From NCBI GenBank assembly GCA_031281925.1, contig JAITES010000023.1:1-10551 (forward strand): a DNA stretch of 10,551 nt. Direction: 5' to 3'. Shown here one piece after another: positions 1 to 7,900 of this stretch (position 1 is the stretch's first letter; each line of letters begins with the position of its first letter). Source of the stretch: Treponema sp. GTDB lineage: Bacteria > Spirochaetota > Spirochaetia > Treponematales > Breznakiellaceae. The notes below the pieces were generated by a model. The model was not told the origin of the DNA. It was given only the letters and a program-made list of their open reading frames with translations, and ran no database searches. Both the position numbers and the translations under genes were made by a program.

Positions 1-417
1 ACCTCTTCCCTGGAGACGAGCATGCCGGAATTCTCTTCAGCCGGGGAGTCAGGCTATGCGGAATCCTGGCTGGACGCATCCAACGACTGGATATACCGCC
101 ATCTGGCCAGGGCGGTCAACAGGATGACCGAGTTGGCGGAACGCTTTCCCAACGATACCGGCCTCAAGGAACGGGCGCTCAACCAGGCGGCGCGGGAGAT
201 CCTTCTGGCCCAGAATGCCGACTGTTCACGGATGCTTCATAAACAGGAACATACCGATTATGCCCGCAGCCATATTGAGTCCTGTTTGAGAAATTTTACC
301 ACTATTTACGAGGCTCTGGGGAGCAACTATATCAGTACCGAATGGCTCACCGCGGTGGAACGCATGCACGATGTGTTTCCCCATATCAATTACAGAATAT
401 TCAGGCGAAAGATTTAG
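1..417 (+). CDS. GH57 1,4-alpha-glucan branching enzyme, C-terminal end (5' truncated by window)
   Basis: The frame is open to the left edge, so the ATG at 22 is an internal methionine and only the last 138 residues are visible. The segment reads like the C-terminal helical domain (DUF1957) of glycoside hydrolase family 57 glucan branching enzymes: a Ser-Ser...Gly-Glu-Ser-Gly-Tyr stretch, then SWLDASNDWIYRHL, a helix with RMTELAERFP, and the block RALNQAAREILLAQNAD, then a tail ending VFPHINYRIFRRKI. Such enzymes are about 500-550 residues long and make alpha-1,6 branches in glycogen in the cytoplasm. The GH57 catalytic residues lie upstream of the window and cannot be checked. It ends in TAG 21 bp before the convergent gene and seems unrelated to the envelope cluster. 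A GH57 amylase is the main alternative; the family call is firmer than the reaction. Confidence 0.85.
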   Translation, partial: TSSLETSMPEFSSAGESGYAESWLDASNDWIYRHLARAVNRMTELAERFPNDTGLKERALNQAAREILLAQNADCSRMLHKQEHTDYARSHIESCLRNFTTIYEALGSNYISTEWLTAVERMHDVFPHINYRIFRRKI

Positions 418-438
418 CGGGCTGAATGTAAACCCGGT

Positions 439-1755
439 TTAGAAATTCAGGCGCTGCAGTTCGTCCATTTGATCCTGTACTGTCTGGGCGGCATCTATGG
501 CCTGCAGCAGTTCCCGGGCAGGGGCATACTGGGGATTGAGTCTCAGGGCCTCTTCCAGATTGCGCCTGGCTTCCGCCGCATTTCCGGACGCATAAGCCTC
601 AAGACTTAAAAGGTAGATTTCATCAACCTGGCGGCCCAGTTCTTTACGGCCCTGATCGCCGAGGTTAAGCCTCACTCCCAGACTTATGCGGTTCATGGGC
701 TGCAGTTGGGTTAAAAGATCCATGGAGTAGTTGAGATCCAGCGAGATCCGGTCAATGGTAATGGCGCTTCCCACGGTTACCCGGAAATTACCTGTCTTGG
801 CCAAAAGCCCGGCCCTCATGGAGAGGAAATTGGTTACATTGGCGGCAAAACCTATGGCGCCGTAGGGCTTTTCCGAAAGTTCGGGGTTCCTCATGTTGAA
901 TGGCAGCGAAAAATCCATTGAAATAAGCAGGGGTCTCAGGGGCCTGTAGGCCAGGGCGACGGTTGCCGCAGTAGGCAGAGGATCGTCCATTGCCGGGGGC
1001 CCCAGATTCTTGAAAACCAGTGCGGCCGACATATTCCTGTCCCTGGAATAGTAGGGCTTGAGGAAGTCAAAACGGGTAAGAATGCCTACATCCGCCATGG
1101 CCATGCCGGTAGACTGGGAACGGCCCGAACCCTCAATGAGCTGGCCCTGGTAGTTATCCGTATTGTTCGCGTCGGAATAGTCGGGCACAAAGCGGAAAGC
1201 TCCTTTCAGGTTCATGCCCACCGAAATGCCGGAAAAATAATAACCGGAGAGGAATGTATAAGAAGCGTTCAGAATCGCTTCAGCCTCGGAATAGTAGCCC
1301 TTGGAAGCCCTGTCGCCGTAGATGTTGTATTCGGTAAAGGGAAGGTAGAGCCATTTCCCGGCCCCGGCCAGCCCCAGATTCTTCTGTTTTTTGAACCGTG
1401 TTGCGAAAACAGCCCCTTCAACCTTGGTATCCGCTATCCAGTTGTTGTGAAATATCCCCAATTCCGAAAATTCGAGCAAAGATGAGCCTGCCGGATTATA
1501 TTCAATAAAGGAAACATCATCCGCCACGGCTGTAAAAGCCGTTGCCATGCCTTCCGCCCTTCCGCCCATGGGTACATTGAGCACCGGAAAGGCGGTAAGC
1601 CCCGCATTATCGTCGATGCCGTAGACATCGTCCAGGTAATCGGAAATATCGCCGTATGCATCGGCGTCAAAATCAAGGGCATGGAGAATCCCGGCCGCGC
1701 TCAGGCAGAAAAGGAGAAAGAACAGGGTATACGACAGGCGAAACTTTATCTTCAT
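439..1755 (-). CDS. UPF0164 family outer-membrane beta-barrel protein with C-terminal TPR-like tail
   Basis: A 438-aa exported protein. The N-terminus has Lys/Arg residues, a hydrophobic core (about 8-20) and a signal peptidase I site near LHA|LD after residue 26. The body is rich in Gly, aromatic and alternating polar/apolar stretches typical of beta strands. Residues 60-92 hold a Gly-Gly-Arg-Ala-Glu-Gly-Met, a DD pair and Tyr-Asn-Pro-Ala-Gly (86-90), the type of N-terminal signature seen in FadL/PorV-like barrels. This fits UPF0164, a treponemal family thought to form FadL-like porins for hydrophobic solutes. Residues about 382-415 form a TPR-like helix pair (LSLEAYASGNAAEARRNLEE, then LRLNP), which would lie in the periplasm and could bind other envelope proteins. 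An in-frame TAG a few codons upstream leaves this ATG as the only sensible start, yet no Shine-Dalgarno precedes it. It is divergent from the TPR/phosphatase cluster. Confidence 0.9.
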   Translation of the reverse strand: MKIKFRLSYTLFFLLFCLSAAGILHALDFDADAYGDISDYLDDVYGIDDNAGLTAFPVLNVPMGGRAEGMATAFTAVADDVSFIEYNPAGSSLLEFSELGIFHNNWIADTKVEGAVFATRFKKQKNLGLAGAGKWLYLPFTEYNIYGDRASKGYYSEAEAILNASYTFLSGYYFSGISVGMNLKGAFRFVPDYSDANNTDNYQGQLIEGSGRSQSTGMAMADVGILTRFDFLKPYYSRDRNMSAALVFKNLGPPAMDDPLPTAATVALAYRPLRPLLISMDFSLPFNMRNPELSEKPYGAIGFAANVTNFLSMRAGLLAKTGNFRVTVGSAITIDRISLDLNYSMDLLTQLQPMNRISLGVRLNLGDQGRKELGRQVDEIYLLSLEAYASGNAAEARRNLEEALRLNPQYAPARELLQAIDAAQTVQDQMDELQRLNF

Positions 1756-1768
1756 CCAGATATACTAT

Positions 1769-1819
1769 ATATCGGAATAATGAATTATTCTATGATGTCA
1801 AGTACAATAATTCCGATAT
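1769..1819. repeat. 10-bp inverted repeat bracketing the divergent control region
   Basis: ATATCGGAAT (1769-1778) and ATTCCGATAT (1810-1819) are perfect reverse complements, 31 bp apart. The left arm overlaps the 16-bp palindrome by four bases. The arms lie about three helical turns plus one arm apart, compatible with two sites for one protein on each side of the promoters. Confidence 0.45.
1775..1790. repeat. 16-bp perfect palindrome, candidate operator
   Basis: Arms GAATAAT (1775-1781) and ATTATTC (1784-1790) are perfect reverse complements around a GA spacer. It lies near the centre of the divergent gap, between the candidate -10 boxes, where a dimeric regulator could control both directions. 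No tract of T follows, so a terminator is unlikely. Confidence 0.5.
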
Positions 1820-1845
1820 TCAATATGGGGAAATATAGGGACTAG

Positions 1846-4800
1846 ATGAATTACAGGCGCCGTCCGGGCAAATGGATCCTTTCTCTTCTTGTGTTCTGCT
1901 GGTTTTTACCTGTGGGACTTCTCTACGCAGGAGGGAAGAAGGATGCCGATCTGTCCAGAGCCGATGAACTCATCGAGCAGAAGCAGTATGACGAAGCCAT
2001 GCTGAGCCTTTCTCTCTATATCAAAAAAAATCCCGAGAATTTTGAAGCCGCCCAGGTTCGTTTGAGGAAGATCATAAAGGTTCGTACCGAGTACAATTCG
2101 GTCGCCATCGAACTCATGGATACACTGGTCAATGATCCGGGGAATTCGGAAAAAGTGCTTGCCCTGACCAGGGAACTCGAAAACCTGGAATCCCCCAGAA
2201 ACCCCCAGGCCCAGGAATTTCTCCAGCGTACCAGGGATCTGGCCCTTTTTACCTATAACCGTAACCGTCTCCAGAATCTTCTTGTCCAGGGGAGGGCCCA
2301 GCTGGATGCCGGCAGCTATGGGGAAGCTTTGAATACCTATGTTTCGGGCCTTGATATCTACCAGGAAGATTTTTTCCAGTCCGGTTACGGAGAAGAGGTA
2401 GAAAGCCGTGTGCGCCGGGGGATTGAGGATCTGGCAAGCATCCAGCTGCAGTTTCCCCCGATTGCCGGGCCTCTGGTAAATTTAACCGCCCAAATGGAAG
2501 AACTTGAAAAGAGCAATGCGGTCCCTTTACGGATAGATCCTGTTTTCCGGCAGGCCGAACCCCTGCTTTCGGACATGATCCGTTTGCAGGAGATACTTCA
2601 GGAAACGGCAATTTACTTTGACGCCCAGCTTGCCCGGATCCAGGAGGAAAATAATGCCCTCAATGACCGTTCCTTTCTCTCCTTTGCCACCCGGCTTATT
2701 CACGGACGGAGCGGGGAAAGTATACAGGAAGGGATGATCGGCGCCCTGGAAGGGCTCTGGAACAGCACCGTATCCCGAATGGAGCAAAGCGTTGGTTCTC
2801 TGGCCCTCAATAGTTACCGTTCCGCGGAGGAGGAAACCAGAAGGGCCAATTATTCCCAGGCGCTTGGCGCATTTACGCTTTTCCGCAGTTATTTGGACTA
2901 CCCCCTGGAATTCATCGATTCGGAAACCGCCTTTCGCCGCTGGTCTGCCGGACCGGAGGGTACCGGTGGAACCGCTTCGATCACGATCAGCCTTTTCGGC
3001 CGGGAGGTGAGTTCAGAGCGGGCCTCCGATTTGCTGGCCTGGGAAATCCGGAACAGGATGGCGGCATCCCTGAGCGCCGGGGAAGAGCTGGGTTCCCGTT
3101 ACGAGACCCTCTCCCAGACTGCGCGGGCCTCCGCCGCCGATTCCCGGCAGGAGGGAAGCGACCCCCAGGCCGCCATGAGCAGGGAGGCGGGTATCCGTCA
3201 GTCTTTCAGCGAATTGGTTGAAGAAGCCGATCGTCTGCTGGACGGAATCAGTGAAGAAGACAGCACCGTTGACGGCCTTCAGGCCGAATATCCTGTGGAA
3301 TTGGCGCAGATTGAAGAAACCCGTACCGTTCTCCGGGAAGCCAGAAACATTCTTGCCGGTTTTAAGGACTCCTTCAGCATGGGAGAAGGGGAAGCGGCCC
3401 TCCGCTACTTCCGTATAGCCAACGGCGAACTTGAAAGGCGGGTAGGGGAACGGCGGAATGAATTTGCCGAGGCGGATCGTTTCTTTCAGGGCATCAGTCA
3501 GACCCGGGAAGACGGTACCGTTGCCGTTGCCCATTATCCTTCAGAAGCCCTCTCTCTTGTTACCCAAATGGATTCCCGTCTGGACGCCGATTTGGCTGCG
3601 GCAGGCGAAACTTTGGCCCTGTATGACGCCGAGCCCCCCGGCGCGCCTGCCGGGATAACGGATCTCCGCAGCCAGGCCGCGGCCCTCCGGGGGGAGTTGA
3701 CTTCCCTCCGTACCAGGGGGAATTCCGTCGCAAGCCAGGCCCGGACTCAGATTGCCCAGGCCGAGACCTACAGGCTTGACGGTGAGCGGCTCTATCAGGA
3801 AGCCCGGAATGCCCTGTCCGGAAACAATTTCGATGTTGCCCGTGACAGAATCCAGCGGGCCACGGACCGTTACAACGAATCTTTGGCAATTCAGGAATCT
3901 TCTTCCCTGCGGCAGGATTGGGATACACGGGTTGTTGCCCTGGGAGCGGAGATCCACCGTATAGAAAACGAGATTATCATTCGGGATGTCCGCGAACTGG
4001 TGAATAATGCCCGGACGGTCTACTTTTCCGGTAACTTTGAACAGGCAGAGGAGCTTCTCATCAGAGCCCAGAACCGCTGGCGGATAACCAATGTGGATGA
4101 GGATACCGAAGTATCCTATTGGCTCACCGTAGTCCGGGGCGCCCTCTCCCTCCAGTCGGGAAGAACGATTCCCGCTACCGCTCCTCTCTTTGCCGAGATG
4201 AGCCAGCTCCTTTCCGACGCCAACAAGAGCTACAACGAAGGGGTCAGGCTGATCAACAGAAATCAGCGCAGGGAGGGAATTGCCAAGTTCAGCGAGGCCC
4301 GGCAGAAAACCCAGGAAGTTAAACTTATATTCCCGGTAAACCAGGAAGCGGGCATGCTTGAACTCAGAATGGATCAGCTTACCGATCCTGCGGCCTTTAA
4401 CGAATCCTTTGTCCGGCGCTTCAACGAAGCGGTGGCGGGAACAAAACCCAACCGCCGTTCTCTGGAATCCTTTGCGGAACTCCAGAACTTGGCCGAGATC
4501 AATCCCCGCTATCCGGGAATGCAGGCCGCCATCAGGCAGGCGGAAATTGATATGGGCTACCGGCCTCCCGATCCTGATCCCAGGGCCATTGCCCGCTCCA
4601 GGGAACTGGCCAATGCGGCCGGCCGTATTGTGGAGGCGAACAACCGCCTCCAGTATGAGGTAGCCCTGGAGCAGCTTAACGAGGCTCTCTCGCTCAATCC
4701 CAATAATACAGTCGCCATGAACCTAAAAGACCGGGTTCAGACCGAACTGGGAGGCAGGGGCAATATCGTACTTGACAGTAATACCGAGCAGGAATACCAG

Positions 4801-4935
4801 CGCGCGGTACGGGAACTTCAGTCGGGAAATACCCTCATGGCTTTGGCAATTGTCCAGCAGCTCCTGCAGGATCCCAAAAACCGGAATTCTACCCGTATTC
4901 AGGAACTCCAGCGGAGGATCCAGTCCATATTATGA
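1846..4935 (+). CDS. Large exported TPR-like helical repeat protein
   Basis: A 1029-aa protein with an N-terminal signal (Arg-rich start, hydrophobic core 10-27, likely cleavage at LYA|GG after residue 28). No proper lipobox is seen; the Cys at 18 is inside the hydrophobic core with Phe before it. The rest is almost all helical. TPR-like units are visible near 36-70, 134-175, 328-350, 636-684, 719-745, 793-822, 929-965 (ending LSLNPNN) and 981-1025; coiled-coil-like, Glu/Arg/Ala-rich stretches lie between them. It should act in the periplasm or at an envelope membrane as a protein-binding scaffold. No enzymatic motif is seen. The start has a weak AGGG (1837-1840) five bases upstream. Its TGA overlaps the next gene's ATG (ATGA), so the two products are probably made together and the scaffold is a likely partner of the receptor's outside domains. 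The exact role is unknown. Confidence 0.88.
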   Translation: MNYRRRPGKWILSLLVFCWFLPVGLLYAGGKKDADLSRADELIEQKQYDEAMLSLSLYIKKNPENFEAAQVRLRKIIKVRTEYNSVAIELMDTLVNDPGNSEKVLALTRELENLESPRNPQAQEFLQRTRDLALFTYNRNRLQNLLVQGRAQLDAGSYGEALNTYVSGLDIYQEDFFQSGYGEEVESRVRRGIEDLASIQLQFPPIAGPLVNLTAQMEELEKSNAVPLRIDPVFRQAEPLLSDMIRLQEILQETAIYFDAQLARIQEENNALNDRSFLSFATRLIHGRSGESIQEGMIGALEGLWNSTVSRMEQSVGSLALNSYRSAEEETRRANYSQALGAFTLFRSYLDYPLEFIDSETAFRRWSAGPEGTGGTASITISLFGREVSSERASDLLAWEIRNRMAASLSAGEELGSRYETLSQTARASAADSRQEGSDPQAAMSREAGIRQSFSELVEEADRLLDGISEEDSTVDGLQAEYPVELAQIEETRTVLREARNILAGFKDSFSMGEGEAALRYFRIANGELERRVGERRNEFAEADRFFQGISQTREDGTVAVAHYPSEALSLVTQMDSRLDADLAAAGETLALYDAEPPGAPAGITDLRSQAAALRGELTSLRTRGNSVASQARTQIAQAETYRLDGERLYQEARNALSGNNFDVARDRIQRATDRYNESLAIQESSSLRQDWDTRVVALGAEIHRIENEIIIRDVRELVNNARTVYFSGNFEQAEELLIRAQNRWRITNVDEDTEVSYWLTVVRGALSLQSGRTIPATAPLFAEMSQLLSDANKSYNEGVRLINRNQRREGIAKFSEARQKTQEVKLIFPVNQEAGMLELRMDQLTDPAAFNESFVRRFNEAVAGTKPNRRSLESFAELQNLAEINPRYPGMQAAIRQAEIDMGYRPPDPDPRAIARSRELANAAGRIVEANNRLQYEVALEQLNEALSLNPNNTVAMNLKDRVQTELGGRGNIVLDSNTEQEYQRAVRELQSGNTLMALAIVQQLLQDPKNRNSTRIQELQRRIQSIL

Positions 4936-7900
4936 TACATTCCCGAACACTGCGGCGCCTTTCGGTCCTGTTAAGCTCAAAAATTCATCAATTAAGCCGA
5001 AAACTGACCGGAAAACGAAGTTTTCTGATGTTCCTGCTTTTTCTTTCAGGCGGCTTTGTGTATTCCCTTTCCGATTTTTACTGGGAAACTCCGAAAATTT
5101 TCTCCCGGGTGTCGGGCAGCTTTCCCGTATCCGCATACTCGGGGGATCTCTCCCTGGTCGCCTGGCAGGAAGCGGAAGCTCCCGCCCAGGAAGGAGCGGA
5201 AGGCCGCATCTGGGTATCAATCGCCCTCAAAAAACCCGGCGGAGAATGGGAACTCCGCAGCCGGATCGGGGGCCCCTACACCTATTCGGGCACCCAGCCT
5301 GCCATTCTCAGCGCGGTCATGGACAGCAATAGCCGCATCCTTATTGCAGCCGCGGCCTCTACCACGGATACGGAGATCCTCATCTCCAATGATATGGGAG
5401 AAAGCTTCAGTTCTTACCGTATCGGTTCCGGTTCGGAAAGTTCCATAGCGCCCCGTATCTATGCCAGACCCCAGGGCGGCTACTACCTTTTCATCACACG
5501 GGGATTTGAACAGTCACTGTCGATATATTTTGCCCGCTCGCAGGACGGTATCAACTGGACGCCCTTTGAGCTTTTTGTCAGGGATACCAGTCTAAACCTC
5601 AACTTTCTTCCAACCTATGCGGCGCTGGGAAACACGGATTATGTGATCTTTCAGTCTTTTGTCGGCGGCGCTTCCACGATCCCCGCCTTTCAGCTTTTTA
5701 TGAAAACCTCTGCCGACGGCGGGGAAACCTGGTCTTCCTCCCGGCTTTTTACCGATTTTAGCGACCCGGTTATGAATACCTCCGCCGAGGCGAACCGTTT
5801 TGATAACCAGCGTCCCTACCTTATCAATGCCGGAGGAGGACTTTTTCTGGTCTGGGAACGGCGTTTCGGTACCGGCTCTCCCCAGATCTACGGGGTTTCC
5901 ATCGGAGACGGAGGTTTCATACAGGGCAGGCCGGAACGGATCAACGGCGATGAGGCCTACTGCAATAACCCCATGGCGATAGTGTACCAGGGGGAGCCCA
6001 CGGTATTCTGGTTCGATAACCGCCGCGGAGGCAACCGGATCTTCCTTGCCCAGCGTTCCACTTTTGACTGGCAGAACTACGATATTTCCGGCTCTTCAGG
6101 CGATGCTTCCTTTGCCCGGCCCATTGTGGATATGGACGGCATCTTCATCTTCTGGCAGGTGGTATCCCAGGGACAGGGACGCATCTATTCCATTGAACCC
6201 GATCATTCGGTCGCTATGCCCCGTCTTTCCGCCCGGAATTTTGTCCCGTCCCGGAGAAGCCGGGGAGACCGTGTACAGGTTTCCTGGAATACTCCCCCGG
6301 ATCCCTCAGGCATTATAGGTTTCTCCTGGATTTGGACAAAGGATGAACATGAAGAGCCTCCAAAACGGATACAGGCTTACAATTCGGGGAATGATTCCAA
6401 TACGACAATGAATCTTACCGCCCTGGAAGACGGTGTATGGTACTTTTCCGTAATTGCCCAGGATTTTGCAGGAAACTGGTCGCGGCCCGGCAGGATAGAG
6501 TATATAAGAGACACCACGCCTCCCCCCACGGCCGCAATAGTTCCGCCCGAAATAGATGAAGATGGTTACCTTCTCTCCAATACCTTCAGCATGGACTGGA
6601 ATTCGCCTCCGGCCTCGGATGTGACAGGCTATACCTGGAATCTTGAGTATGTAGCCTCTTCGGAACTCTTTGCCGGCCGGAACCCCGAAGAATTTGAAGA
6701 AGCCTATTCAGACTATGATGAGCCGGCAAGTCTTCCCGCCCGGATCCTGGGAGTCGAAACCAGTACCTCCTTTACAAACCAGGATGACGGTATCTGGCGT
6801 TTTAGTGTTTCCGCCATTGACGAAGTAGGTAACATAGGGCCCGCTTCCAGTATCTTTTTCAGGACAAACAAGTATATTCCCTACACGTATGTTACCTATG
6901 TAGATTCAGACCAGGATGAACAGGGTATAGTATCCATGAGAATCCTGGGCCGGGGCTTCTCCCGCGACGGGTATGTATACCGTATCTTCCTGGACAGGGA
7001 CGGCATGCCTCCCTACGACAGGGAATTCTATCTCAACCGGGGAGAGTACCGGATCAATTCAGACCGGGAAATTTCCGGACTCCGGGTGGAAGATCTGGAA
7101 AAGGGCCTTTACATGCTGGGAATGGATCATCCCGCACGGGGGCGCTATGTTACCGCACCCCTGGTTGCGGTGGATGAAACCGGAACGGTCAAATTCGGGG
7201 ATTATTCCCGGCTCTGGCAGCCTTCCTGGATCGCGCGGGACGCCAGCCGCTTTACGCTTGATTCAAGCCTCTTGATAGTTGTTATTATAATTGCCTTCTG
7301 CCTTCTCGGGCTTGCGGTTTCCATTCGGGGTATCGGCAGCGTAATTGCCGAAACTGCCGTAATACAGGTGGAAGCAGCGGCTCTCTTAACAGGAGATTTT
7401 ATGCCTTCGGAAAAGAAAAAACGGGTTGCACGCATCAAACGCCGGGGTGTCGGCCTGAGGCTCAAAATGGCCTCCTTTACTATCGCCCTGGTACTTCTCG
7501 TTGTAATCATGGTCTCGGTTCCTCTCTATCTGCAGATGACCCGAACCCAGCAGGAAACCCTGCTCCGGGGACTCTGGGACAGGTCTACCGTCCTTCTGGA
7601 AGGCCTTGCCTCAAGCGCCAGGGCCTATCTCCCCTCAAGAAACGTGCTGGAATTGGGATTCCTTCCCGCTCAGAGCGCCGCCATCCCCGAGGCCAACTAT
7701 GTCACCATCACGGGATACAGTTCCGATAACAGCATATTTAATGATCAGGTATGGGCCACCAATGACGAAAACATTGATGCGAAGATCGATACCGCCGAAT
7801 TCCAGGCAGGCGTTTCCCGGCTTGAAGACAGCCTTTCCGTCAGGCTCCAGGACATAGCCTCAGAGCTTAACCGGGAAGCCCAGGCCCGTGTAGGGGATCT

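Larger units (their letters stand above)
1756..1845. promoter_or_regulatory. Divergent promoter/operator region between barrel gene and TPR-phosphatase cluster
   Basis: This 90-bp AT-rich gap must hold the start signals for both directions. On the minus strand there is TATAGT (1769-1764), a 5/6 match to a -10 box, and farther out a perfect TTGACA (1801-1796) that is poorly spaced from it. On the plus strand TACAAT (1803-1808) and TATGAT (1791-1796) are possible -10 boxes with no good -35. A perfect palindrome lies in the middle, and a longer inverted repeat brackets it. Which boxes are used cannot be settled by eye. Confidence 0.5.

Noticed and set aside
418..440. Possible bidirectional terminator between the convergent genes: CGGG (418-421)/CCCG (433-436), or AAACC-C-GGTTT (430-440).
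   Set aside because: The stem is only 4-5 bp, with a long loop or no loop, and just three T follow. Too weak to call.
1897..1902. Lipobox at Cys18 of the TPR protein.
   Set aside because: The -1 residue is Phe and the Cys lies within the hydrophobic core; a signal peptidase I site at residue 28 fits better.
3013..3957. Long minus-strand open frames opposite the TPR gene.
   Set aside because: Shadows caused by the codon bias of the + strand gene; translations are Gly/Pro-rich and unlike proteins.
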